Below are positions 39,543-48,015 of a stretch of 64,000 nt of DNA, one piece after another. The position numbers and the translations under genes were made by a program. Each line of letters opens with the position of its first letter. Positions within the stretch are counted from its first letter, which is position 1. The stretch is from Methanobrevibacter sp. (GTDB lineage Archaea; Methanobacteriota; Methanobacteria; Methanobacteriales; Methanobacteriaceae), in NCBI GenBank assembly GCA_017652345.1, contig JAGCBE010000347.1, positions 5,775 to 69,774 on the forward strand. Reading direction: 5' to 3'. Under the pieces are notes generated by a model. That model made no database searches. It saw only the letters and a list, made by a program, of their open reading frames with translations, and was not told the origin of the DNA.

Positions 39543-40091
39543 TTAATTTTCAACAGGTTCATTAGTCACAATATTTCTACCACCATTTGCGGCAGTTGCA
39601 AAATCTACCACCGCTTGATACTTACTTGGATCAAAGTTATTAACAATTTCACCGACCTTCTCCATCTGTGAAGGAAGAACGTCTATAAATTGACCTATAA
39701 CATATGCTGCAGACTGTTTAAAAATCATATTATTTTTCTGTTGGTTATTAAGCATTTCTAACAAATCACCAAATTCAGATTGAGGAATTAACTCAATAAC
39801 AGAACCTATAAGATTTTCTGAATCCATTAAATTAAATAATGTTAAAACATCTTGTTTTTCTTCTTCTGTAAACTCTAAATCTGTATAGAACATTACTACA
39901 TAAGTATGAAAATATGCAGTAAGCAATCCATCATTATAAACTCCTTCATCCAAAGATTGCTGCAAAGCAATTTGAACTAAATTAAGTTTATCTTGAATAG
40001 GTAAATACTGCTTAACTTTTATATCTTTATTTTTAAATTTTAAGGTTCTAACCTTATCATTTATTTTTAATTCTAATTCATTAAAATTCAT
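39543..40091 (-). CDS. Tail assembly chaperone
   Basis: The 182-residue, mostly helical acidic protein directly precedes the tape measure, the usual place of chaperones that coat it. Its N-terminus (MNFNELELKINDKVRTLKF, then IKVKQYLPIQDKL) resembles Firmicutes phage chaperones, with a small beta part and a helical bundle. The usual programmed frameshift extension cannot apply here because a terminator hairpin follows the stop. It is read from its own promoter and a 190-base structured leader. Confidence 0.7.
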   Translation of the reverse strand: MNFNELELKINDKVRTLKFKNKDIKVKQYLPIQDKLNLVQIALQQSLDEGVYNDGLLTAYFHTYVVMFYTDLEFTEEEKQDVLTLFNLMDSENLIGSVIELIPQSEFGDLLEMLNNQQKNNMIFKQSAAYVIGQFIDVLPSQMEKVGEIVNNFDPSKYQAVVDFATAANGGRNIVTNEPVEN

Positions 40092-40100
40092 TCGTTTTAT

Positions 40101-40178
40101 CTCCTTTTTATAAACATTTAGCGATGCCTTTACTATCTGTTTATAATAAAAGCATCGCTAATTACTTTTATAAACAGA
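40101..40178 (-). promoter_or_regulatory. Structured leader (pseudoknot or switch) before the tail chaperone
   Basis: In RNA order three copies of a TTTATAA-type element alternate: element 1 (40178-40168) is exactly complementary over 11 nt to element 2 (40146-40136), and element 2 can also pair over 9 nt with element 3 (40116-40108), which abuts the AAAGGAG ribosome site. A separate 10-bp pair (40161-40152 with 40127-40118) interlocks with the first stem, giving an H-type pseudoknot topology. This is the layout of an RNA switch that covers or frees the ribosome site. Confidence 0.65.
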
Positions 40179-40219
40179 CTTTTTTCTTATAGATTACATT
40201 TGTATCCTCCACATCGTAT

Positions 40220-40261
40220 TTATAAAAGCATGTTTTTAAGAGTGATAAATACTTCGTCCAT
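40220..40261 (-). CDS. Possible leader peptide (13 codons) upstream of the tail chaperone
   Basis: ATG at 40261 opens a 13-codon frame (MDEVFITLKNMLL) ending at 40220. The start lies in the apical loop of a hairpin made by 40238-40245 and 40276-40283, which sits at the 5' end of the transcript from the 40292-40320 promoter. Its ribosome site is weak. Just after it, GGAGG (40210-40206) stands 6 nt before ATG-TAA (40199-40194), a start codon directly followed by a stop. Both may be regulatory, or remnants of a lost gene. Confidence 0.3.
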   Translation of the reverse strand: MDEVFITLKNMLL

Positions 40262-40291
40262 AGTATTTTTTTCTCTCACTCTTATATAATA

Positions 40292-40320
40292 ATTATATCA
40301 AAAAATTTTTAAATTGTCAA
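40292..40320 (-). promoter_or_regulatory. Promoter for chaperone and tape-measure transcript
   Basis: Reading on the - strand: TTGACA (40320-40315), 17-bp spacer, TATAAT (40297-40292), both perfect. It starts a leader of about 190 bases before the chaperone. It is one of only two consensus - strand promoters I found in the virion arm. Confidence 0.85.
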
Positions 40321-40327
40321 ATTATCA

Positions 40328-41800
40328 TTAACTTTCATGAATATTTTTAAATAAAGCTCCTGATATACTAGAACTTAATTGAATTTGTCTTAAACTATTT
40401 AATAAAACTGAAATACGTTGAATACCTAATCGATCATCATCACTAATACTCTTATTAACAAATAAATTTTGTCCCATAATATTTTTATTATTTAATCGTA
40501 CAGATACTTCAGATAAATCTTTAAGTTTATTCAAACTATCAATAATTTTTTCCATTGTAACAATACGAACTTTTCCAGTTTTATTATCATTCACAATAAA
40601 AACATCTGCGGCTTGTCTACCTGCATTAGCGCCTGTTATAGCCTTTGCTGCAAGAACAGCTTTCATCGCTTGTCTACTTTCCGCACGCAAAGAAGAACTA
40701 ATATTTTCTTTTCCTATATGAGTTGCATTAATATTAATATAATGATTAACAAAGTCAGGATGTATATCTTGTAAAAAGAATAATAAATTACTTCCAGAAA
40801 CAGTATGAATCCAACTCCCTTTCTTTGACAAATTTATATTTTTTAATGAAGCTCCAATTTTTTCATCGTTCAAATCTAATATTATATCAACCTTACCTTG
40901 AGAAGATTTAACTGATAAAACGTCCTTATCAAAATTAAAACTATGAATTATTTGAGAACCACCTTCTACTTCTTCAGCAATACCAAAATTATCCGTTTGA
41001 ATAGAAATATTCTCATTTTTACCACCGACTTTAATATCATTCATTGATTCTCTTATTTCATTAAGACCTAAACCATTTGCAGTTCCCATAACATAAGGCA
41101 CTAAATATTCAAAAAATTCTCCTTTTTGTAAAGCTAAAGCGGGGTAAGCTGCATATGCAGTTATTGCATTATTAATTTTATTTTTTAAGTTTTTTTCCTT
41201 TTCTAAAACATTTTTAGTACCTCTAGGAATTTTATCTGCATTTACTAATCTTCCATATAAGTCATCTGCTTGCCGCCTAATTTCTTTTAATTCTTGCGCT
41301 AATTTTAAAGCAGCAGTATGAGTTCCAGATTCAGTTGAATTAACTAAGTTTTGTAAAACTTGTTGCAATTGATTTACTTTAGTTCTTACTTCTTCTGGTC
41401 TTAGTCTTTGATTTTTACTATTTTGAACAGCATGTTTTTGTAGCTGTGAAATAGCGTTATCTTTCATTTGTTGACTCATAATAATATCTCCTGTTGAAGT
41501 TATATGACCTAAAGTATTATTAAATTGACTTTGAAGTTGATTAACAACTTCATTAAAAATAGAGGCAGTATTTATTGACGGATTATTAGAATTAATATTT
41601 GCAAAAAAATCATTTAATTTATCTTCCATTGATTTTACATCAACACCAGTTTTTATCTTTCCTTTTATATTATTTAACTCTGTAGTTTTAGCTTGTTGAA
41701 AATTAAAATTACTTTCTTTTTGTTTTCTATAAATACCATACATATTATACCCTGCAGCTGTTAAATGTATATAATCTCCTATTAAACCCAAAATCATCAC
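40328..41800 (-). CDS. Unknown 490-residue protein in the tail operon
   Basis: The protein lies between the major tail protein and the chaperone, isolated by a terminator on one side and a promoter on the other. The N-terminal part has a short hydrophobic start and then coiled-coil helices; the C-terminal half is mixed alpha/beta with KVDIILDLNDEKIGASLKN and then W-I-H-T-V-S-G-S-N-L-L. The D...SLK pattern resembles the core of PD-(D/E)XK nucleases but lacks the usual E-x-K glutamate. It may be a virion-carried or accessory effector. Function not assigned. Confidence 0.65.
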   Translation of the reverse strand: MMILGLIGDYIHLTAAGYNMYGIYRKQKESNFNFQQAKTTELNNIKGKIKTGVDVKSMEDKLNDFFANINSNNPSINTASIFNEVVNQLQSQFNNTLGHITSTGDIIMSQQMKDNAISQLQKHAVQNSKNQRLRPEEVRTKVNQLQQVLQNLVNSTESGTHTAALKLAQELKEIRRQADDLYGRLVNADKIPRGTKNVLEKEKNLKNKINNAITAYAAYPALALQKGEFFEYLVPYVMGTANGLGLNEIRESMNDIKVGGKNENISIQTDNFGIAEEVEGGSQIIHSFNFDKDVLSVKSSQGKVDIILDLNDEKIGASLKNINLSKKGSWIHTVSGSNLLFFLQDIHPDFVNHYININATHIGKENISSSLRAESRQAMKAVLAAKAITGANAGRQAADVFIVNDNKTGKVRIVTMEKIIDSLNKLKDLSEVSVRLNNKNIMGQNLFVNKSISDDDRLGIQRISVLLNSLRQIQLSSSISGALFKNIHES

Positions 41801-41810
41801 GACCTTCCTA

Positions 41811-41862
41811 AAAAAATAATGGGAAGTACGTGTGTCTTACACGTACCTCCCATATTATTTTT
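41811..41862 (-). terminator. Terminator after the major tail protein
   Basis: An 8-bp core stem (41826-41833 with 41839-41846) extends through GGGA/TCCC into A/T pairs and is followed on the - strand by TTATTTTTTT. It insulates the highly expressed tail-tube gene from the unknown 490-residue protein. Confidence 0.82.
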
Positions 41863-41866
41863 AAAA

Positions 41867-43003
41867 TTAGCCTTCAGCTCTATCACTACCTGGAGCTGGG
41901 TTACCGCTTGTTCCACCAGTAGTTTCATAACCAATACTAGCTGTTGTTCCATAACCTATATATTTAGCATCATAGATTTCTGAATCATCATGCTGTAATG
42001 CTTTGTCATGAGGCATAACTGGGTTGATAACCTTATCAGCATTTGTTTGATCTTCAATAACTTGGATAACACAAAGAACTTCTCTAGTCTTGTCGAAATA
42101 TGTGTATCCTGGAAGAGCATCCATTGTAAATGTAAATGTTGAAGGATCTCCAGTTCCTGAAAGAGAGAATGTTAAGTTAGACTGAATCTTAACATTAGGG
42201 AATGTTAAGTTAGCAGGCATATCAACACCATCACTCTTACGTCTGAATAATGTATCAGCTTCAACATAATAGTTACCAGCAAAGTTATCAGCAGCAATCT
42301 GAAGCTCATCAACAGATGTAGCATCCTTATCTAAGTAGTAATCAACAAATACAGCGATACTACCTGTAAGCTCTGTACCTGTTCCTGCCCAAGATGCAAC
42401 GCCAGCTGTTTGAGCCTTTGTGATTTTAATAGCCTGATTTGGCTTAGATCCATCTGAAGGAACAAAAGCACCTCCACTTATATAACCAACTTGAACAGCG
42501 CCTTCACTTCCAGCTTCAACCATCTCACCAGTTAAGTCACCAGAACCATCAGTAACAATAACGTAGATAGGAGAATCGTTTGTAGCACAAATAGATTCAT
42601 CCTTACCTAAGAAATCAGCAAGATTTATAATAGCTGTTTTATCGCCAGTCTCTCCTGTAATATCCATAGAAGCACCAGCTGTAGTTGTATGGAAATGTAC
42701 TTTACTTACTGAAGCACTACCCTGGAAAAGATCAGCACCTGAAAGCATTGCCAGAGAAATAGGTGAAAGTAAAGCATCTTCAACAGTAAATGTTAAAGTT
42801 TTCTCACCTTCCCAAGAGATAAGACGAACATTACCTCTACCACCCTGTGCATAAACAGTTGTAGTAGCTTGCTCAACAGATGAAGTAGTTGCTGTATCAA
42901 TATAAAGTACAGGTTGTCCAGCCTTGAACTGATACTTACCAATATTAGTAGGAGTCTTAGCTCTGAACACTATGTTGGCACACTCGCGAACACCAAATTT
43001 CAT
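41867..43003 (-). CDS. Major tail protein (tail tube)
   Basis: The 378-residue product starts MKFGVRECANIVFRAKTPTN. It is beta-rich, with an N-terminal tube domain (KAGQPVLYIDTATTS, KTLTFTVEDALLSPISLAML) and an extra C-terminal domain (SGTGDPSTFTFTMDALPG). High use of unambiguous codons and a strong terminator fit an abundant virion protein. The place after the tail terminator gene and before the chaperone/tape measure is the usual one. Confidence 0.82.
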   Translation of the reverse strand: MKFGVRECANIVFRAKTPTNIGKYQFKAGQPVLYIDTATTSSVEQATTTVYAQGGRGNVRLISWEGEKTLTFTVEDALLSPISLAMLSGADLFQGSASVSKVHFHTTTAGASMDITGETGDKTAIINLADFLGKDESICATNDSPIYVIVTDGSGDLTGEMVEAGSEGAVQVGYISGGAFVPSDGSKPNQAIKITKAQTAGVASWAGTGTELTGSIAVFVDYYLDKDATSVDELQIAADNFAGNYYVEADTLFRRKSDGVDMPANLTFPNVKIQSNLTFSLSGTGDPSTFTFTMDALPGYTYFDKTREVLCVIQVIEDQTNADKVINPVMPHDKALQHDDSEIYDAKYIGYGTTASIGYETTGGTSGNPAPGSDRAEG

Positions 43004-43020
43004 TTGTTTTTCCTCCTTAA

Positions 43021-43827
43021 TTATTCTAATTCAACGCCAAGTGTAATGTCTTGCATCCAATCCTTAGCGTCTTTAACATTTTTTGCACCTGCCATTTTGG
43101 CTTGTGTAGTATAGTCAAAAACTTCTTTTAATTCGAAGCGTTTAAACTCTTCAATAAGTTGATAGACTGAATATTGAACTAATTGATTTTTATCTTTTTG
43201 TTCTCCAACTGCAAGAATGTTTATATATCTACCTAAAATACTAGCGACAGCAGTATTTTCTCCTCTATCTTTTCTCAATTGCGCTAAGTATTCATGTTTC
43301 TTCTTAAACTTTTCTACTAACGCGCGAGCGCGGTCTCCACTAGGATTATAGTCTTGTATTGCTCCATCTCCTAAAAAAGCTCCTAATCCAAAAATTTCAT
43401 ATAAATATTGAGCAAAAATATCAAAATTATTCTTGTCAATTATATGTAATTGAGGTTTAGTACCTTCTTCAACATTTGTTTCTTGAAAAACAAAAGAAGC
43501 TGGAGTAATCATAGGTTTATAATCTGGGAATATTAATGTAAACAATTGAAAAACATTTGTAAAAATTAATTTTCCATTTTCAGTTTTTTCTCTCATTATT
43601 GACATAATTATATCAAAATTCGTTAAACTATCTAAATCAGAATTGTCCTTAATCATTGAATTTTTATAGTCTTTCGTTAAAGCGTTCAAAGCCATAAAGA
43701 AATTTGTTTCTCCTATAAAAGCTATTTCAACAATAGAAGGTTGATAAATTACTAATTGTGCGGGCGGGAAAGGAATCTTCGCTTTAGTATCTAAATATAT
43801 TTTATGTACTATATTTTCTCTTTTCAT
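43021..43827 (-). CDS. Tail-module protein, 268 residues, unknown role
   Basis: A soluble, largely helical protein with an N-terminal strand part (MKRENIVHKIYLDTKAKIPF) located between the tail terminator and the tail tube gene, with a 4-base overlap to the former. It is a widespread type in clostridial phages without a name known to me. A role in tail completion or assembly is inferred from position only. Confidence 0.6.
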   Translation of the reverse strand: MKRENIVHKIYLDTKAKIPFPPAQLVIYQPSIVEIAFIGETNFFMALNALTKDYKNSMIKDNSDLDSLTNFDIIMSIMREKTENGKLIFTNVFQLFTLIFPDYKPMITPASFVFQETNVEEGTKPQLHIIDKNNFDIFAQYLYEIFGLGAFLGDGAIQDYNPSGDRARALVEKFKKKHEYLAQLRKDRGENTAVASILGRYINILAVGEQKDKNQLVQYSVYQLIEEFKRFELKEVFDYTTQAKMAGAKNVKDAKDWMQDITLGVELE

Positions 43828-44411
43828 TGACTCGCTAATGCTTCTAATTTAGCATCATCTTCTGAAAAATGAACTACTTGGTAAGATAAAGTGTATCCCG
43901 CCAAATTTTGGTCTAAAATTAACTCGTTGCATCCGAGAAAGACCGTTTCACCTACACCAGATAGTTTGCCCAAATTTAATATACCATCTATATAACCTGC
44001 AATCATTAATGGTCTAACTCTTAAGTCATTAAGATCCCACTGTTTTGTATGACAGATTATATCAAAATTAATTATACAATCTCTAAATTGATTATTTACT
44101 GAGTTTGTGGTAAAATTATCAAAATTTAACAAAATATAAGATTGAACATCTTCATGTTCGTTCAGTTCTAATCTAGGAGTAGTTCTAATATATTGTTTAT
44201 CAATTAAATCAGAAACGCTAAATTTATCAACTATATCATCATATTTTGTTATATTTTTATCTAAACAGTCTTTATTATTAATAATTAATAATCTTTTTAA
44301 CCATCTACTATATTGTTTTCCATCTATAAATAATCTATTTAATATTAATTCAGTATCTTTTTCGCAAGATAAGAATGAAGATTGTATTGGGGGTAAACTG
44401 TTTCTCTGCAT
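43824..44411 (-). CDS. Probable tail terminator/completion protein
   Basis: The 195-residue alpha/beta product has DVQSYILLNFDNFT and INFDIICHTKQWDLNDLRVRP, a pattern I associate with tail-completion proteins of Firmicutes phages that sit before the tail tube gene. Position between the neck genes and the tube supports this. No enzymatic motif. Confidence 0.6.
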   Translation of the reverse strand: MQRNSLPPIQSSFLSCEKDTELILNRLFIDGKQYSRWLKRLLIINNKDCLDKNITKYDDIVDKFSVSDLIDKQYIRTTPRLELNEHEDVQSYILLNFDNFTTNSVNNQFRDCIINFDIICHTKQWDLNDLRVRPLMIAGYIDGILNLGKLSGVGETVFLGCNELILDQNLAGYTLSYQVVHFSEDDAKLEALASQ

Positions 44412-44432
44412 TTTATCTCACTCCTTTTATCT

Positions 44433-45434
44433 CTATAAAGATTCAACAACTACATGCTGTATCTTTTCACTATTATAATAAACATCAAACTCACCAACTT
44501 TACTATTCATTAATTGTAAATAAATGGTAGTTTGATTATCTTTTACAATAGCATCATCAATATTTATTTTTAATCCACTAGAAATATTTTCAATACTCCA
44601 TTCAGCGCCTTCAATATATGTCGTAGATACTTTTAATGAATCATAAGGCTTAACAACAAAATCATGTTGTTCTTCATGCTCTTCTTCTTTTTTCTTTTGT
44701 TCTTCTTCTGAGATTTCTTGATATTGATTTTCAAAATATTCTTTAAGATGAACAATAAGAATATCGTCAGTGGAATTTGGCGCGACTGCTTGAACCTCCC
44801 ACGACTCAAGCTCACCTAAAATATTAGGTAATTTAACTATTTTAAATCTTTTAAAATAATTAAAGGTTTCTTCATTACGCTCCAAGAAAATTTCTCTAGT
44901 ATAATTTAATTTGTTCCATTCCTCACGATGCTTACGATTCCATTCTAAAATTTCTTCGTTTTCACCAATAGATGCAAAATAATAAGGCTTTTCATCTATT
45001 TCAAGAGGAAATGGATAACATTTACGAACATCTGCTCTAAAATAAGCATATTCTTCTATATATTGTAAAGTTACAAGCCAGCGGGTTGCAGTTTCTTTCC
45101 AAATAAAAGTGCTTCCGCATTTAATAGGAACTTCTATTTCTTCTTCAACGACTCTACCAAGTTTAGGGATATTAATACAAACATCCCTAAATGGTACAGA
45201 AAGCATCATTTTATCTGTTTCAAAAGTTCTTTTATCTGGATTCATTAAGCAACGAAACTCAAGCTGACGTAACTCATTATCTTCGTCAGGATTATCTATA
45301 ACCATTGTACCAGCTTGATAGGAATATAATAAAGCTTTTTTCAAACTTTTTAATTTATCATCTATCATTCGACTTTGCTGAAAAGTACCACCATTATAGT
45401 TTAATCTAAGACGCATATTATTTAATGCATCCAT
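44433..45434 (-). CDS. Neck/head-closure region protein with Ig-like C-terminus
   Basis: The 333-residue protein begins MDALNNMRLRLNYNGGTFQQS, a neck-protein-like beta region, and ends in a roughly 90-residue Ig-like domain (AEWSIENISSGLKI to EFDVYYNSEKIQHV) after a glutamate/lysine-rich linker. It overlaps the small upstream gene by 17 bases. The head-to-tail position suggests a stopper or adaptor with a decoration domain; not proven. Confidence 0.55.
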   Translation of the reverse strand: MDALNNMRLRLNYNGGTFQQSRMIDDKLKSLKKALLYSYQAGTMVIDNPDEDNELRQLEFRCLMNPDKRTFETDKMMLSVPFRDVCINIPKLGRVVEEEIEVPIKCGSTFIWKETATRWLVTLQYIEEYAYFRADVRKCYPFPLEIDEKPYYFASIGENEEILEWNRKHREEWNKLNYTREIFLERNEETFNYFKRFKIVKLPNILGELESWEVQAVAPNSTDDILIVHLKEYFENQYQEISEEEQKKKEEEHEEQHDFVVKPYDSLKVSTTYIEGAEWSIENISSGLKINIDDAIVKDNQTTIYLQLMNSKVGEFDVYYNSEKIQHVVVESL

Positions 45435-45732
45435 AATCTAATTTACCTAATAGTGACAAACATTCAAAAATAGTTCTTCTAAATAAAGACATATCTTCAA
45501 TATTTGTCAAACTATATAGCCCTTCTAATTTACAAATAATAGGAAATAAAGAAGGTTGCAAGTCGACTAACAACCTATTCATTCCAACTAATTCTTCAAG
45601 AATAGTTTCCAATGGTTTAGTCCAGTCTTGACCCTCCTCCCGCATAGGAAGAAGTTTATAAACAAGATTTATATTTCTTTTTAGACTAGCAGTAAAAACC
45701 TCTGGAGATACTTCTAAATCATATTTATTCAT
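45418..45732 (-). CDS. Small connector-region protein, 104 residues
   Basis: A helical protein (MNKYDLEVSPEVFTASLKRN) overlapping the genes on both sides by a few bases, so translationally coupled. Likely a minor head-tail joining or assembly factor by location. No motif recognised. Confidence 0.55.
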   Translation of the reverse strand: MNKYDLEVSPEVFTASLKRNINLVYKLLPMREEGQDWTKPLETILEELVGMNRLLVDLQPSLFPIICKLEGLYSLTNIEDMSLFRRTIFECLSLLGKLDYGCIK

Positions 45733-46241
45733 TAATTACCCCCTTCATCTAAAAAAGAGTAATCAGGTTCTTCCATTAAAGTATACATTGTAGAGTGATA
45801 AATACCATTTTCATCTTTTTTTCTACGTTTATAAAGTCTTTGTAAATGAAAACCTTTTCTTTCATATTCTTTTTGAAGAGATTGTAATTTAGCCATATGA
45901 TTTGCTTGTGAAGTTAATTTAAAATCGCTTCCACTATATTTCATACGAATATTTTCTATACTCGCTAACTGTTGTCCTATCCATTCTTGAACCATATAGG
46001 TTGCAAGAATTTTTACTTCTTCTTCAGTTAAGTCATTGATAAAATAAAAATCTTCTTCATCATCATTTTCATCTTCTGGAACCTCAACGTCTAAACTTTG
46101 ACGAGGAAATTCAAACCATGGAATTGCGGAATCAAGTAATTCAGATAGCATCTTCATAGTATCTTCTTTAGTTAATTCCATAAACATATCATCTGTAATT
46201 TGTCTGAGGAACGCATTATATACTTTTGAACTCGGTGTCAT
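45732..46241 (-). CDS. Head-tail connector (adaptor) protein
   Basis: The 169-residue, mostly helical protein contains an acidic stretch (EVPEDENDDEEDF) between two helical parts and ends with an aromatic tail (EEPDYSFLDEGG). A helical adaptor of this size right after the capsid genes is common in HK97-like phages. The start follows GGAGG (46254-46250) with 8 nt spacing. Confidence 0.6.
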   Translation of the reverse strand: MTPSSKVYNAFLRQITDDMFMELTKEDTMKMLSELLDSAIPWFEFPRQSLDVEVPEDENDDEEDFYFINDLTEEEVKILATYMVQEWIGQQLASIENIRMKYSGSDFKLTSQANHMAKLQSLQKEYERKGFHLQRLYKRRKKDENGIYHSTMYTLMEEPDYSFLDEGGN

Positions 46242-46262
46242 TTTTCATTCCTCCTTAAACAA

Positions 46263-46814
46263 TTATTTTGTAGAACTAGGTTTTACCACTTTTCTAACTG
46301 GTTTATCTTCTACCTTTGGCTTTGCTGCTTTTCTAACAGGTCTTTGAGTTTCAACATGTTTTTCTTCTTTTGTTATATCAATAGCACTAGATACATTAAA
46401 ACTTAATTTTCTAAGAATTAAATCTCTTTTAGCTACATCATTAAGAGGTAGCTTTACTGAAAGATCTTTAATTAATTCTAACACTCCCTGAGGAGCAAAA
46501 TTTAAACAATCTTCAAATTCATCAAGAGAGCCATTCTTTAATAAATTAATAATTTGTTCTTCTGTGTAAAAATACTCTGGCTCAACTCCGCCAAGTAATT
46601 CATTAACAGCTTCTTCATCATGTATAATTAAATAATTATTAATTATATATTCTCCACCAGGAACCTGAGCAAGCTTAAACAGCTCATCATAAGGAATATT
46701 TTTTATTTCATTAGGCTGAAACTCTCTATGTAAATTATTTAAATCTGGAATTGTATATCCAGTAGAACCAAGATCTCTGTTTTGAACAGAAATTATTTTA
46801 TTACCATCTATCAT
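46263..46814 (-). CDS. Capsid-associated protein with lysine-rich tail
   Basis: The 183-residue product has a small beta start (IISVQNRDLGSTGYTIPD), a helical middle, and a basic, proline-rich tail (RPVRKAAKPKVEDKPVRK). I recall this type directly behind the major capsid gene in gut Firmicutes phages. It may be a minor head or connector protein; the basic tail could touch DNA. Function not known. Confidence 0.6.
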   Translation of the reverse strand: MIDGNKIISVQNRDLGSTGYTIPDLNNLHREFQPNEIKNIPYDELFKLAQVPGGEYIINNYLIIHDEEAVNELLGGVEPEYFYTEEQIINLLKNGSLDEFEDCLNFAPQGVLELIKDLSVKLPLNDVAKRDLILRKLSFNVSSAIDITKEEKHVETQRPVRKAAKPKVEDKPVRKVVKPSSTK

Positions 46815-46845
46815 TATTATTTTCTCCTTTTATCTCTTATATATA

Positions 46846-46876
46846 GGTTTAGAGAGGGACTAGCCCTCTCTTAACC
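46846..46876 (-). promoter_or_regulatory. Hairpin behind the major capsid gene
   Basis: GGTTTAGAGAGGG (46846-46858) and CCCTCTCTTAACC (46864-46876) form a 13-bp stem with one mismatch. On the - strand it is followed by TATATATAAG rather than a T-run, so it looks like a partial terminator or a 3' protecting stem that sets capsid over-expression. Confidence 0.6.
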
Positions 46877-46888
46877 TTAATTATTTAA

Positions 46889-47995
46889 TTACTCGCTATA
46901 TTCTGGTGAAAGTCCAGGAGCTGCGTTCTTAACAAGTGTTCCTTGTCCTTCTGGAGCAAGACTTGTATTCTGATATGCACAGATACCAGCATTAAGACCA
47001 ACAACGCCAATACCAAACTTCTTATAAGTCTGGATTTCTTTTGACCAGTCCTCGTTTTCCTTTTCTCTAACTAAAGCATCACCTTCAAAGGCAACCTTAA
47101 CAGGCTTATCAGCACCAGTAGGGATGATATATGCCCATGAAGGATCAAGTACCTTAACAGTATTAGGATCTGCATCATAACCAGGTTCTTCAAATGAATT
47201 AGGAAGAATAACTACATTATGTCCCTTATAGTTAGCTAAGTAACCTGTGTTCCACATTGTATTCTTCTGCTCATTTGATATCCAACCTTCGTCAGGAACC
47301 ATTGTTGCAGCAAATTCAAATGTACAATAAATAGTAGCTCTTCCATAAGCATCTGCAACTTGAAGTAGCTGATCCATCTTAGACTGTACAAATGTATTGT
47401 CTGACTTCTTATTTGTATTAGGAAGTCCATTTACAATAGCTTTAAGAGCTTTTGCAATCTCACGATATACACACTCATTAAGACCATCTTGGATAACTTC
47501 TACTACGTCAGCCATATCGATACGACCATCAAGGTATTCTTCGATACCGATCTGAGCAGCACCGCCCCATGCCTCTGTAGGAACTTCTAAAGTATATCCA
47601 TCAAGCTTAAATACTTCATAAACACCAGCTAATCCAACCTTTGTTACGAACTTCTTAGCTCTATTCTTAGAAGCCTGTGAAGTCTTAATTGCAAATACTG
47701 GTTTATCTCCTTGAGCAAATGTACGAACATCAGCAAACTGACCATACTGCTCAATAACTCTCTGAGGAACAACCTCATCAATTACAGTCTGAATAAGTTC
47801 AAATAAAATGTTCTGATTTTGCTTGTATAAATTATATGTACCAGCAAGTTCTCTTAACTGTGCACGAAGTGTATCATCAAGTTCTGTATAAGAATATTTT
47901 TTATCACCAAAGCTATAAGCTACAGCAGCAGAAGGATTAGCCTTTGCAACTGTAACAGCTAAAGTAATTAACTGTGATTTTTCTAATAATGCCAT
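46889..47995 (-). CDS. Major capsid protein (HK97 fold)
   Basis: The 368-residue protein has an N-terminal helical part, then a body with VFAIKTSQASKNRAKKFVTK, EVPTEAWGGAAQIGIEEYL (spine helix region) and a C-terminal A-domain-like end (WAYIIPTGADKPVKVAFEGD, FGIGVVGLNAGIC). Codons are biased to C-ending forms compared with neighbours, as expected of a highly expressed gene. It lies between the decoration and connector genes and is followed by a stabilising hairpin. Confidence 0.88.
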   Translation of the reverse strand: MALLEKSQLITLAVTVAKANPSAAVAYSFGDKKYSYTELDDTLRAQLRELAGTYNLYKQNQNILFELIQTVIDEVVPQRVIEQYGQFADVRTFAQGDKPVFAIKTSQASKNRAKKFVTKVGLAGVYEVFKLDGYTLEVPTEAWGGAAQIGIEEYLDGRIDMADVVEVIQDGLNECVYREIAKALKAIVNGLPNTNKKSDNTFVQSKMDQLLQVADAYGRATIYCTFEFAATMVPDEGWISNEQKNTMWNTGYLANYKGHNVVILPNSFEEPGYDADPNTVKVLDPSWAYIIPTGADKPVKVAFEGDALVREKENEDWSKEIQTYKKFGIGVVGLNAGICAYQNTSLAPEGQGTLVKNAAPGLSPEYSE

Positions 47996-48015
47996 TACTT
48001 TAATCCTCCTTTATA

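Noticed and set aside
39428..40091. Programmed frameshift producing a longer tail chaperone
   Set aside because: A strong terminator hairpin lies directly after the chaperone stop, and no continuing frame with a slippery site was evident.
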